This document shows positions 1 to 7,755 of a stretch of 44,899 nt of DNA, one piece after another; the stretch's first letter is position 1; the number at the start of each line of letters is the position of its first letter. A model generated the notes under the pieces. The model did no database searches, had not been told where the DNA came from, and was given only the letters and a program-made list of their open reading frames with translations. The position numbers and the translations under genes are program-made. Origin of the DNA: Treponema sp. (GTDB lineage Bacteria > Spirochaetota > Spirochaetia > Treponematales > Treponemataceae); contig JAEEWW010000010.1 of NCBI GenBank assembly GCA_016287815.1, positions 1 through 44,899 on the forward strand, read 5' to 3'.

Positions 1-120
1 ACTCTGGGAAATCTTGGCAGCATAAATGCCTTAGACCAGCTTCTTATGGTTACTTATCTTGATTATCCAGAAAAAATAATTGCTGAAGCAAGAAGCACAT
101 TGACAAAACTTAAATGGTAG
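1..120 (+). CDS. C-terminal end of a HEAT-repeat-like protein (5' truncated)
   Basis: Frame 1 is open from the window edge to a TAG at 118-120 and gives about 39 residues ending in TKLKW. The pattern LGNLGSINALDQLLMV followed by PEKIIAEARSTLTKL looks like a pair of amphipathic helices of the HEAT/armadillo type, but this is too short to name a family. The stop overlaps the ATG of the next gene (ATGGTAG at 114-120), so the two are probably translationally coupled. The rest of the gene lies outside the window. Confidence 0.6.
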   Translation, partial: TLGNLGSINALDQLLMVTYLDYPEKIIAEARSTLTKLKW

Positions 121-1514
121 AGGAAAAAACAAAGCGCATTTTATTCCTTTTATTAAAAAGTCCTGTAGTTATTGCAGCAATAATTTGTGCTTTGTTTATC
201 TATCTTAATTCTGCCTTACCGATACTCCCGATAACACAGCTAAAACTTTCTGAAAACAAGTTGCATTCTCTTTTAAATGAAAAAGAAATTGTATTATTGT
301 CAGGAAGATTTTCATCAAATCCAGTAAAAAACAAGTCATTTTATAAAACAACTTTTATTCCGGAATTTGCCGTATCTTCAAAGAATATCTGTTCTGCATG
401 TTCCAGACATTCTAAGATAAACATCTATATTCCTGAAGGAATAGTAGAATTATGGTATCCGGGTAAACTGTATTCTGAAAATTCTTTTTATGATAATGCA
501 AATATGACAGAGCCTGTAGAAGAAGGAATAAAAGCAGAAATCACAGGAGCCTTTGGAAAAAACAGGTGTTTTTATGTAAAAGAAATTAACATTTGCAGCG
601 CTGATACAATAATTTCCGGCGCAGATACAAAGCAAAGCTTTTATCTGCGCTGGGATCCGAAATCGCGGGTTTCCTTTTTAGAACGGTTTGCGCAAATTAA
701 ATATAAAATAATTACTTTACGTGCAAGAGGTAGGCTGTATTTTAAAAGACTATTATACGGTTGGGGTGAAGGAGGCGCTCTTTTACTGGCACTTCTTACA
801 GGTGCCAGAGAATATACAAACCAAAATCTTACTGAAGCATTTAAAGATGCAGGGCTTTCCCATATAGTTGCACTTTCCGGGATGCATTTATCTTTGTTTT
901 CAGCAATTGCATTTTTTATCGGAAAAAAATTAAAAAGCCGAAAAATCGATTTTTTACTGCGCCTGATGTTTATAACAGGATTTGTCTGGTTTGCAGGATT
1001 TACGCCTTCGCTCTTCAGGGCTTTTTTATGCAGTTTATTTGCATTATTCGAAAGTCTTTCAAAATCAGAAAAACCGGATTCCATAAAGATTCTTTGCCTT
1101 ACTTTTTTAATTCATGCATCTGTTCGCCCGGATGATTTATTTTCTCAGGCTTTTATTTATTCTTACGGCGCACTTACAGGAATCTTATTGTTCAGCAATA
1201 TAATAAGACCATCGCTTTGTAAAAAAATGCCTTATGCAATTTCGTCTAATCTATCATCCTCAATAGGTGCCCAGGCATTAACAGCCCCTTATAGCTTTGC
1301 CGTTTATAAGGTTTTCATACCGGCTTGTGTCTTTTCCACATTGGTGATTTCTCCGCTTGTTTCAATTTTTATCTATGCAGGCTTTATTTTTATTATTTTA
1401 TCTTTTTTATTGCCTTTTCTTTCTCCCTTGTTTGGTGGTATTATTCAAATATTGTACAGTTTGATATATATGCTTGTGCTATTCTTTGCAAAGATTCCGG
1501 CGTTTCATTTTTAA
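114..1514 (+). CDS. ComEC/Rec2-type competence membrane protein, short form
   Basis: This 466-residue, strongly hydrophobic protein carries the ComEC competence-domain signature: LLTGAREY followed by AGLSHIVALSGMHL at about residues 246-259, then many membrane helices to the C-terminus. One N-terminal helix (about 14-36) precedes a roughly 150-residue soluble part that matches the usual position of the N-terminal DUF4131/OB-like region. Full-length ComEC channels, which pass single-stranded DNA inward during transformation, usually continue into a metallo-beta-lactamase domain and run to 700-800 residues. Here the protein stops after the membrane domain, so it is a short form. It overlaps the upstream gene by 7 bases. 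Family assignment is good; a DNA-uptake function is only inferred. Confidence 0.85.
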   Translation: MVEEKTKRILFLLLKSPVVIAAIICALFIYLNSALPILPITQLKLSENKLHSLLNEKEIVLLSGRFSSNPVKNKSFYKTTFIPEFAVSSKNICSACSRHSKINIYIPEGIVELWYPGKLYSENSFYDNANMTEPVEEGIKAEITGAFGKNRCFYVKEINICSADTIISGADTKQSFYLRWDPKSRVSFLERFAQIKYKIITLRARGRLYFKRLLYGWGEGGALLLALLTGAREYTNQNLTEAFKDAGLSHIVALSGMHLSLFSAIAFFIGKKLKSRKIDFLLRLMFITGFVWFAGFTPSLFRAFLCSLFALFESLSKSEKPDSIKILCLTFLIHASVRPDDLFSQAFIYSYGALTGILLFSNIIRPSLCKKMPYAISSNLSSSIGAQALTAPYSFAVYKVFIPACVFSTLVISPLVSIFIYAGFIFIILSFLLPFLSPLFGGIIQILYSLIYMLVLFFAKIPAFHF

Positions 1515-1538
1515 ATGAAATCTGAATTTTTTATAAGA

Positions 1539-1544
1539 TATAAT
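1539..1544 (+). promoter_or_regulatory. Possible promoter -10 for rsmA
   Basis: A perfect TATAAT lies 25 bases upstream of rsmA, with a weak -35-like TGAAA stretch about 17-18 bases before it. An AT-only hairpin around the comEC stop (TTTCATTT/AAATGAAA near 1503-1520, then a T-run) could end upstream transcription. In an AT-rich genome both are suggestive only. Confidence 0.35.
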
Positions 1545-1571
1545 TCACACAAATTTTAATAAGGGATTATG

Positions 1572-2429
1572 ATGATAAAACATCCGGACTATAATTCGCC
1601 TACAGAACTTAAAAATTTTCTGGAAAGCCGTAACATGGCAATGCAAAAAAAATTCGGACAGAATTTTTTAATAAACAAAGATGCCAGAAAACTTCTTACA
1701 GATACTCTGGAAATAAAACCCGGTACTAAGGTTTGGGAAGTTGGTCCAGGGCTTGGGGCTATGACAAGCGAAATACTTGAGCGCGGTGCAGACCTTACAG
1801 TTTTTGAAATTGACCATGGCTTTGCGGCAGCAGTTTCAGATTTTTTTGAAGAATATAAAAACAAAGGAACATTTCATTTGGTTGAAGGCGATGTCCTAAA
1901 AACCTGGAAAAAAACACTTGAAGAGCAGGGACAGCCTGATTATTTTTTTGGCAATCTGCCATATAATATTGCAGCATCGCTTGTAGGCGACACAATTGAA
2001 AACGGCATCAGGTTTAAAAAAATGCTGATTACCGTTCAAAAAGAAGTCGCAATGCGAATATCCTCTGCCGTTGGTTCAAAAGACTATTCATCTTTTTCAG
2101 TTTTATGCCAGTGGGCATACGATGCAAAACCAGTAATTACATTATCAGGCGGCAATTTCTGGCCAAAACCTAACGTTGATTCTAGAGCAGTTCTTTTAAC
2201 GCCTAAAAAAGATTTTCCTTGCTGTAAAAATCCGTTATTTTTTGCAAAATTACAAAGAGCATTATTTGCTTCCCGCAGGAAAACGATAAAAAATAATCTT
2301 TCTGTTTTTTTATCGGACGCTAAAAAAGCAGAAGATGCAATAGCAAAAGCAGGTCTTTCAGAAAATGCAAGAGCTGAATCTTTGTCTGTAAATCAGTTAT
2401 TAAAGCTTTCTGATTGTATTGAAAACTAA
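1572..2429 (+). CDS. rsmA: 16S rRNA (adenine1518/1519-N6)-dimethyltransferase
   Basis: The protein is a Rossmann-fold SAM-dependent methyltransferase of the KsgA/Dim1 family, which dimethylates two adjacent adenines near the 3' end of 16S rRNA during small-subunit assembly. Visible motifs in order are KKFGQNFL near residue 28, the SAM-binding VGPGLGAMT, the acidic FEIDHG, and the catalytic NLPYNIA near residue 127. A helical C-terminal part follows (FASRRKTIKNNL). Length, about 285 residues, is normal. There are two adjacent ATGs (1569 and 1572); the second was chosen because AAGGG at 1561-1565 is then 6 bases away instead of 3. The yggS-type gene follows after 15 bases, so they are probably co-transcribed. 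Confidence 0.95.
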   Translation: MIKHPDYNSPTELKNFLESRNMAMQKKFGQNFLINKDARKLLTDTLEIKPGTKVWEVGPGLGAMTSEILERGADLTVFEIDHGFAAAVSDFFEEYKNKGTFHLVEGDVLKTWKKTLEEQGQPDYFFGNLPYNIAASLVGDTIENGIRFKKMLITVQKEVAMRISSAVGSKDYSSFSVLCQWAYDAKPVITLSGGNFWPKPNVDSRAVLLTPKKDFPCCKNPLFFAKLQRALFASRRKTIKNNLSVFLSDAKKAEDAIAKAGLSENARAESLSVNQLLKLSDCIEN

Positions 2430-2444
2430 CATTTATAGAATTGG

Positions 2445-3173
2445 ATGGATAAAGTGGATAATTCTAAAGAAGTTATAAAACAGCAGCTTGAAATAATAAA
2501 CGGCAGGATTAATGACGCCATAAGTAAATCAGGCAGAAAAGCTGGAAGTGTAAAACTTGAAGCTGTAAGTAAATTTCATCCGCTGCAATCGGTGCTGGAT
2601 GCAATAGAATGCGGACAGTTTCTGTTCGGCGAAAATCGTGTACAGGAAGCGCGGGAAAAATTCTCTCAGTTAAATGAACTTGGAAAAAAATGTGAACTTC
2701 ATATAATCGGAAGCCTGCAGCGCAACAAGGTTAAACATGCTGTAGAAATTGCAGAATGCATTGAATCTGTTGACAGAATTGAACTAATAGAAGAAATAGA
2801 AAAACAGTGTGCAAAAATCAATAAAAAAATCAAAGTTTTATTTGAACTTCATACAGGAGAAGAATCCAAATCAGGCTTTCAGTCAGCAGATGAACTTCAA
2901 AAAGCACTGGATTTTTGCGCCGCTGGTAACACTCCGCATCTTATTCCAACAGGTTTTATGACAATGGCTCCTTTTACAAAAGATGAATCACTTATTAGAA
3001 ATTCTTTTGCAACGCTTAGAAAAATTAGCGAACAAATGAAAGTTCATTATCCCCAGTTTAGTTTTTCAGAACTTTCAATGGGAATGTCCGGCGATTACGA
3101 GCTTGCAATTGAAGAAGGTTCAACAATTGTAAGAATTGGAACTGCAATATTTGGAGAAAGAGATTATTCATAG
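2445..3173 (+). CDS. YggS/PLPBP-family pyridoxal-phosphate homeostasis protein
   Basis: This 242-residue protein is a single-domain PLP-binding TIM barrel of the YggS/YlmE/PROSC family, which keeps free pyridoxal 5'-phosphate in balance and has no firm catalytic activity. The PLP lysine is expected at K43 in EAVSKFHP. Other family motifs seen are FGENRVQEAREKF, HIIGSLQRNKVKHAV, TGFMTMAPF, and the C-terminal phosphate-binding stretch LSMGMSGDYELAIEEGSTIVRIGTAIFG. The start follows rsmA by 15 bases with only a weak purine-rich site. An AT-rich inverted repeat with a T-run just after the stop (ACAATT/AATTGT, about 3174-3192) might be a weak terminator. Confidence 0.93.
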   Translation: MDKVDNSKEVIKQQLEIINGRINDAISKSGRKAGSVKLEAVSKFHPLQSVLDAIECGQFLFGENRVQEAREKFSQLNELGKKCELHIIGSLQRNKVKHAVEIAECIESVDRIELIEEIEKQCAKINKKIKVLFELHTGEESKSGFQSADELQKALDFCAAGNTPHLIPTGFMTMAPFTKDESLIRNSFATLRKISEQMKVHYPQFSFSELSMGMSGDYELAIEEGSTIVRIGTAIFGERDYS

Positions 3174-3212
3174 ACAATTTTTAATTGTTTTTAGAATTTT
3201 GATTATAATAAA

Positions 3213-3704
3213 ATGAAAGTTTTAAGATGGCTTCTTATATTTTTAATTTTCACGTCAATTCTGCATGCAGAAGAGCCTAAACCGGTTCCGTATTCGAAAC
3301 AGGAATTTCCGGAAGCCGTACTTGATATACGGCGGGCCGAAATTATAACTTTAGGTTCCCTGCCTTTTACAACGCTGCTTACAACATTCAGCTATTCGTT
3401 TTACAGGTATTTTAACCACGGCTGTGATTCAAGCTATGCACCTAATCCGTTTGCAAAAACCTCTGAAGCCGCAAATCTTAATACTTCTGAACAAAAATTG
3501 ATTATTGGCGTAGCATCCGGAATAAGCCTTGGAATCGGAATTACAGATTTGTGCTTTAATCATCATGCAAAAAAAAGAAAAACAATCGAAAAACAGAAAT
3601 CTTCTTCAAACATCATTATTGAAGGCTTAGAAGACGACGAAAACAATGATTTTTTAACTGAAAATGAATACTTATACGGCGGTTTGCAAAGTGTCTTGTT
3701 TTAA
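3213..3704 (+). CDS. Small secreted or envelope protein, unknown function
   Basis: I do not recognise this 163-residue protein. It begins with a clear signal peptide (MKVLRWLLIFLIFTSILHA, cleavage expected after HA). A mature part with YSKQEFPEAVLDIRRAEII follows, then two hydrophobic stretches (about residues 46-66 and 95-113) and a basic, then acidic C-terminus. The last 14 codons overlap the following pseudouridine synthase, or up to 41 bases if that gene uses its first ATG. A TATAAT at 3204-3209 sits only 3 bases before the ATG, too close to serve this start normally. No ribosome binding site is evident. Small signal-peptide proteins like this are common and largely uncharacterised in treponemes. 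Confidence 0.7.
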   Translation: MKVLRWLLIFLIFTSILHAEEPKPVPYSKQEFPEAVLDIRRAEIITLGSLPFTTLLTTFSYSFYRYFNHGCDSSYAPNPFAKTSEAANLNTSEQKLIIGVASGISLGIGITDLCFNHHAKKRKTIEKQKSSSNIIIEGLEDDENNDFLTENEYLYGGLQSVLF

Positions 3705-4677
3705 TTTCAAAATACCTGAAGATTTTTCTGAAAATATCAGGCTTGATAAATATCTTTCTGACCAGATTCCCGACATGAACCGCTCAAAATTAAAAACGGG
3801 GCTAAAAGAACTTCTTTTAAATGGAAAAACAGCAAAGCTTTCTTCCAAAATAAAATCCGGTGATTTAATTACGGTAACTTGGGAAGAACAAATCCCACAC
3901 GATATACAGGCAGAAAACATTCCGCTTAATATCATTTTTGAAAATGACGATGTTACTGTAATAAATAAAGAGCAGGGGATGGTCACTCACCCTGCAGCCG
4001 GTAACTGGAATGGAACTCTTGTTAATGCCTTGCTTTATCACTGGAACAAAGGCTCTTTATCCTGCAACCCGGATGAAATAGCTTTGAATAATAATTCTTT
4101 CAGGACTGGCATCGTTCACAGGCTTGATAAAGATACCTCAGGAATCATTATCACCGCAAAAAACAGAGCGGCTGAAGAATTTTTGCTAAAACAGTTTAAG
4201 AGGCATAAATTAAGAAAAGAATATATTGCAATAGCATGCGGAAGACCAAAATACAAAGGCGGCATAATTGAAACACAGATTATTAGGGATCCGGGAAACA
4301 GAAAAAGATTTAAGGCCGTAAAAGATACAAAAAATGGAAAATTTGCAAAATCAATTTATCATTGTATTGCGTGTTATGGAAACTATTCTTTGCTGAGATT
4401 CAGAATAAAAACAGGAAGGACACATCAAATAAGGGTTCATGCAAAATATTTAGGCTGTCCGCTCCTCGGTGACCCGATTTACGGTAAAAAAGATACGCTT
4501 TTTCCAGATGCAACGCTTATGCTTCATTCAAGACTTTTAAGAATATTTTTGCCGGGACAGAATCACCTTACAGAATTTAAAGCCCGTGTTCCCCAGAGAT
4601 TTAAAACCGTCCTTAAAAAACTTCACGAAAGTTTTCCAAAAGAACTTATTACAAAAGTGGAACCTGTAAAAAAATGA
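3691..4677 (+). CDS. RluD-like 23S rRNA pseudouridine synthase
   Basis: The N-terminus is an S4 RNA-binding domain (RLDKYLSDQIPDMNRSKLKTG), followed by the RluA-type catalytic domain with the HRLDKDTSG motif, whose Asp is the catalytic residue (about position 146 from this start). The C-terminal GRTHQIRVHAKYLGCPLLGD is also typical. The architecture and about 328-residue length fit RluD/RluC-type enzymes that isomerise uridines in 23S rRNA; the exact site cannot be read. I prefer the GTG at 3691, with GGCGG 8 bases upstream, because the ATG at 3664 has no ribosome binding site and adds residues before the domain begins. The stop overlaps the next gene's start (ATGA), so the two synthases are coupled. 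Confidence 0.88.
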   Translation: MSCFNFKIPEDFSENIRLDKYLSDQIPDMNRSKLKTGLKELLLNGKTAKLSSKIKSGDLITVTWEEQIPHDIQAENIPLNIIFENDDVTVINKEQGMVTHPAAGNWNGTLVNALLYHWNKGSLSCNPDEIALNNNSFRTGIVHRLDKDTSGIIITAKNRAAEEFLLKQFKRHKLRKEYIAIACGRPKYKGGIIETQIIRDPGNRKRFKAVKDTKNGKFAKSIYHCIACYGNYSLLRFRIKTGRTHQIRVHAKYLGCPLLGDPIYGKKDTLFPDATLMLHSRLLRIFLPGQNHLTEFKARVPQRFKTVLKKLHESFPKELITKVEPVKK

Positions 4678-5447
4678 ATAATGAATTATTGCAAATTAAA
4701 ATTATTCAAAAACCCGATGCATTAAACCCGTTTGTGGTTATTCACAAACCTTCAGGCCTTCCATCTGCACCGTTGGCCGAAGGAGAAACTTTTAACGCAT
4801 TTGCACAGGCAGCCAATTTATTTCCTGAACTTTACACTGTTGAAGGCCGGCAAAATTGCAGAAGGGAACACGGGCTTTTGCATCGCCTGGATACTGTTAC
4901 ATCCGGTTTAATCCTTATAGCCGCTACACAAAAGGCTTTTGAATTTTTTCAAAAAAATCAGGAAGAAGGTAAAATAATAAAGTATTACAGATCGATAAAC
5001 CGCATTCTTCCTGAAAATGCTCAAAAACTGACAGGATTTCCACCTCTGGCAAATGCTATACAAAACGAATTTCTTGCAGATAAAAAAATCAGTCTTTCTT
5101 CGAAATTCCGTCCGTTTGGTACAAAAAGCAGGGAAGTGCGTCCCGTTACAGAACAATCAGGTATGGCCGCAATAAAAAAAGCCTGTAAAAAATCCTATAC
5201 CACTAAAATCAGCCTTATAAATTACGATGAAAAAAATAGAACATGTACAATAGAAAGTCAGATTTCAGCAGGATTTCGTCACCAAATACGTTGCCATCTT
5301 GCCTGGCTTGGCTTTCCGATTTTAAATGATGAACTGTATGACATTGAATATTCTGAACAAAGCAAAGCAAGGTTTTTCTTTGAATCTTATAAAATAGAAT
5401 TTCCACATCCGCTGAACGGCAAAAAAATGGTATTTTCGTTGCATTGA
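4674..5447 (+). CDS. RluA-family pseudouridine synthase without S4 domain
   Basis: This 257-residue protein is a second RluA-family synthase directly behind the first, overlapping it by 4 bases. It has HGLLHRLDTVTSGL with catalytic Asp about residue 73, and the late motif SAGFRHQIRCHLAWLGFPILNDELYD, which matches the GRTHQIRVH block of its neighbour with the first residues changed. There is no S4 domain, as in RluA and TruC-type enzymes. The target could be rRNA or tRNA and cannot be told from sequence. Its stop codon (5445-5447) lies inside the -35 box of the tRNA-Leu promoter. Confidence 0.85.
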   Translation: MNNELLQIKIIQKPDALNPFVVIHKPSGLPSAPLAEGETFNAFAQAANLFPELYTVEGRQNCRREHGLLHRLDTVTSGLILIAATQKAFEFFQKNQEEGKIIKYYRSINRILPENAQKLTGFPPLANAIQNEFLADKKISLSSKFRPFGTKSREVRPVTEQSGMAAIKKACKKSYTTKISLINYDEKNRTCTIESQISAGFRHQIRCHLAWLGFPILNDELYDIEYSEQSKARFFFESYKIEFPHPLNGKKMVFSLH

Positions 5448-5472
5448 CACGATATTTTATTATTTATATAAT
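5444..5472 (+). promoter_or_regulatory. Promoter of tRNA-Leu
   Basis: TTGACA at 5444-5449 and TATAAT at 5467-5472 are separated by exactly 17 bases, a perfect sigma-70 consensus. The tRNA starts 14 bases after the -10 box. The -35 box overlaps the stop codon of the preceding pseudouridine synthase gene. Confidence 0.9.
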
Positions 5473-5486
5473 ATATTTACATTTTT

Positions 5487-5570
5487 GCCCGGATGGTGGA
5501 ATTGGTAGACACGCTAGTTTCAGGTACTAGAACCTTCACGGGTGTGCAAGTTCAAGTCTTGTTCCGGGCA
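5487..5570 (+). tRNA. tRNA-Leu (anticodon CAG)
   Basis: The acceptor stem GCCCGGA pairs with TCCGGGC at 5563-5569. The anticodon stem CTAGT/ACTAG encloses the loop TTCAGGT, giving anticodon CAG. A long variable arm (class II) and a T-arm with TTCAAGT follow. The discriminator base is A and no CCA is encoded. It is a single-gene unit with its own promoter and terminator. Confidence 0.96.
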
Positions 5571-5576
5571 CTTTTC

Positions 5577-5602
5577 AGACAGCATTTTGCTGTCTTTTTT
5601 TT
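5577..5602 (+). terminator. Intrinsic terminator of tRNA-Leu
   Basis: An 8-base-pair stem AGACAGCA/TGCTGTCT with a short T loop is followed directly by a run of eight T, 7 bases after the tRNA end. On the minus strand there is no equivalent T-run, so it acts on the plus strand. Confidence 0.88.
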
Positions 5603-5616
5603 ATGCCTTCACGATT

Positions 5617-5997
5617 TCAAGCCTTAACAAACAAATAAATAATTGCTGCAACAATTCCTGCGAGAGCAGCAATTGTAAACAGATAAATCCATACAGGAAG
5701 CGGACTGTCTGCATTTTTATTTTTTGCACCAGAAGAAGAATTAGTATTAAAGTCAGAATAATGAGCATGAGAATGTTTCCCATTAGAAGATGTGTTATTT
5801 GCTGCCGGTGAAACTGTTGAATCAGCATATCCGCACGAAGGACAGCCGCTTGTAAAGGCTGCGGCAATGCCTACAAAGCCGCAGGCAGGACATCTTACAG
5901 AAGTAAAAAATCTTCCGCAGCTTCTGCAGAATTTAGCATTCTGTTCAACCTCTGCACCACAATTTTCGCAAAAAAACTTAGCTTTTTTATCTTTCAT
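5617..5997 (-). CDS. Double zinc-ribbon, tail-anchored membrane protein
   Basis: The 126-residue protein has four CxxC pairs near its N-terminus (C10/C13, C24/C27, C36/C39, C52/C55), the layout of a double zinc ribbon (DZR-type). A Ser/Asn/His-rich linker (about 60-98) leads to one membrane helix at about 101-124 with almost nothing after it, so the zinc domain should face the cytoplasm. Such domains often mediate protein or nucleic-acid contacts; no enzyme activity is suggested. It is last in a three-gene minus-strand cluster, 26 bases after the degenerate receiver gene, and converges on the tRNA-Leu terminator. Specific function is unknown. Confidence 0.75.
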   Translation of the reverse strand: MKDKKAKFFCENCGAEVEQNAKFCRSCGRFFTSVRCPACGFVGIAAAFTSGCPSCGYADSTVSPAANNTSSNGKHSHAHYSDFNTNSSSGAKNKNADSPLPVWIYLFTIAALAGIVAAIIYLFVKA

Positions 5998-6023
5998 TTG
6001 TATCCCGCTATTTTTTAATAATT

Positions 6024-6725
6024 TTATTCACTTAAAATCGAAAATATAATTTTCGGTTCCTTTTGAAGCAAAACAGCATTAACCTTTTTTATTTCAGAGT
6101 TAATTTTTAACATTGCTGAATGAATTTTTAAATCAGCTGAAAAATGTTCTTTAAAAGAAGGCTCAAATTCAAGTTTTTCACCCGAATAAGAAAGAACCTT
6201 TCCTGTTACAAGCTGAGAATTTTCAGGATTTATAAAAATAAAGGAAATGTCTGAACTGATATCATGTGCTGCATACGGCATATGTGCTGCCGGCATACTT
6301 GATTCAGGAAAGCCTGAAGATGAGTCTGCAACTGGCTCGTCAAGTTTTCCCATATAGATATCATCTTCTTTTGAAAGGATTTTTCTAAGCCTGTCAAGAC
6401 CATCAACATCATAAGAAGAAAATGTTCCTCTTATTCCAAGTTCCATTGCTTTTTTATTTTCTTCTTCAGAAAATGATTTGTCAGTATAAAGTATTACCTG
6501 AGGAATTATTCCACCGATTCCGCTTGCTACATACGAAGCAAGTGTTTTCCAATGCCGCGGATACTCTTTTGCACTTACTAAAATAAGATGAGGTGCTATT
6601 TCTTCGATGTTGTCTAAAGCTTTTATAAGCCAGCGGTAGACAATCAATTCGTATCCGGCCGCATTAAGTACGGCCGAAAAACGTTCAATAGCGTTTGCAT
6701 CATCGGCAATTATTAATGCTTTCAT
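6024..6725 (-). CDS. Degenerate (pseudo-)receiver protein with a possible PilZ-like tail
   Basis: Residues 1-118 follow the receiver-domain pattern: beta-1 LIIADD with the acidic pair, a strand LILVS, and VILYTD for the conserved Thr. However, the phospho-accepting Asp position is Ser (about S51 in LILVSAKEYP), and the usual late Lys is absent in GIRGTFSSY. It therefore probably cannot be phosphorylated. After a Ser/Pro/Met-rich linker (about 125-155), the C-terminal 75 residues (SQLVTGKVLSYSGEKLEFEP) form a small all-beta domain faintly like PilZ but without the RxxxR and D/NxSxxG residues that bind c-di-GMP. The start overlaps the stop of the upstream gene (ATGA). Role unknown; a phosphorylation-independent scaffold is my inference. 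Confidence 0.6.
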   Translation of the reverse strand: MKALIIADDANAIERFSAVLNAAGYELIVYRWLIKALDNIEEIAPHLILVSAKEYPRHWKTLASYVASGIGGIIPQVILYTDKSFSEEENKKAMELGIRGTFSSYDVDGLDRLRKILSKEDDIYMGKLDEPVADSSSGFPESSMPAAHMPYAAHDISSDISFIFINPENSQLVTGKVLSYSGEKLEFEPSFKEHFSADLKIHSAMLKINSEIKKVNAVLLQKEPKIIFSILSE

Positions 6726-7723
6726 TCTCTTCCCAGATTGTCAACATCGTATTTGTAGATCTGCCAGATTCCGTCGCGGCGGAGAAGGTGATATGTATAG
6801 CGTTTTTTCTCTTTATAGCCGGAATTCTGGAACCATTCTATAACGTAAACACTGCCTTCTGTCGGCGAATAAACAGTTTTTTCAATTTCAAATGAAGAAG
6901 GAACTGCAACAATATCCGTATCTATTCTGGCCTGCATCAAATCTGCTTTATAGTTTTCTATCATGCGTCCGCGTTCAATTGCTGAAACACTCTGATATTT
7001 TGCCTTTGTTGCCCGTGAAGAATTCATAAGCATTTCTTCAATATTCATGTACAGGAAAAATTGATCCCACAAAGCTTTCTGGCAAGAAGAAATTGTCTGT
7101 TCAACTACCTGATCAGGAGAAATTGGTTCAGGTTTTAAAAGCTGAGTAGTTTTTCCTTCAATCGGAAGAACTACAGAAGAAGATGCTCCCGGGTTAGGTT
7201 TAATTTCCAATGTAAGCCTGTTAGAAACAAGTTTTGTATTAAGATTTCCTTTATAAAGATTCGGGAAAAATTCCATTTCAAGGTAATAAATTGAAGGCTC
7301 TGAAATTTTAATATAATCTTTTACATTTTCTACAAAAGAATATTCCTCACCGGTTTCAAGGGCAATATCTCGATAGAATACTGTTTTACTTGTTGTTCTG
7401 GCACTTACAACCTTATCCGTATACGGAAGGCTGCTGTTTCTTATATTCAAGGCCTTGAAATTCAAACTGAAAAGCCTTTCATCTGCAAGTTTAAAGCGCA
7501 ATGTTTCTGCGCCTTTATTTGCAATTGTTATGTGAACATAAATCGGATTTGTTTCAACTTCATCAGGATAGTACATTGTCCGGTCATAAAATCTGATTGA
7601 AACAGCGGCATTTGAAAAATCAGATTCAGCAGAAGATTTTTCTTCACAAAAAAGAGTCTGTGCAAAAATTGCACAAATTGATATAATGGCAACTAATGTT
7701 CGTTTCAACGTTAAATCTCCCAT
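6722..7723 (-). CDS. Secreted/periplasmic protein of unknown function
   Basis: This 333-residue protein has an N-terminal signal (KRTLVAIISICAIFAQTLFCEE). A TTG start at 7708, with GGGAG about 8 bases upstream, would give a more typical signal peptide than the ATG at 7723. The mature N-terminal half is beta-rich and looks like an immunoglobulin-like sandwich (YVHITIANKGAETLRFKL). A proline-rich linker precedes a C-terminal part ending in YTYHLLRRDGIWQIYKYDV, which resembles the closing strands of NTF2-like folds. There is a Cys in the signal region (LFC), but it does not fit a standard lipobox. It is first in the 7723-5617 cluster and diverges from mfd with at most 47 bases between starts. 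I do not recognise a function. Confidence 0.65.
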   Translation of the reverse strand: MGDLTLKRTLVAIISICAIFAQTLFCEEKSSAESDFSNAAVSIRFYDRTMYYPDEVETNPIYVHITIANKGAETLRFKLADERLFSLNFKALNIRNSSLPYTDKVVSARTTSKTVFYRDIALETGEEYSFVENVKDYIKISEPSIYYLEMEFFPNLYKGNLNTKLVSNRLTLEIKPNPGASSSVVLPIEGKTTQLLKPEPISPDQVVEQTISSCQKALWDQFFLYMNIEEMLMNSSRATKAKYQSVSAIERGRMIENYKADLMQARIDTDIVAVPSSFEIEKTVYSPTEGSVYVIEWFQNSGYKEKKRYTYHLLRRDGIWQIYKYDVDNLGRE

Positions 7724-7755
7724 TTACTTCTTTATATGATTATCGGTAAATTTTT

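Noticed and set aside
641..1084. Minus-strand open frame inside the ComEC-type gene
   Set aside because: It is a shadow of the competence domain with no start signal and low-quality composition.
3204..3209. TATAAT as promoter for the small secreted protein
   Set aside because: It ends 3 bases before the ATG, so the transcript would begin after the start codon; no alternative downstream start fits the signal peptide.
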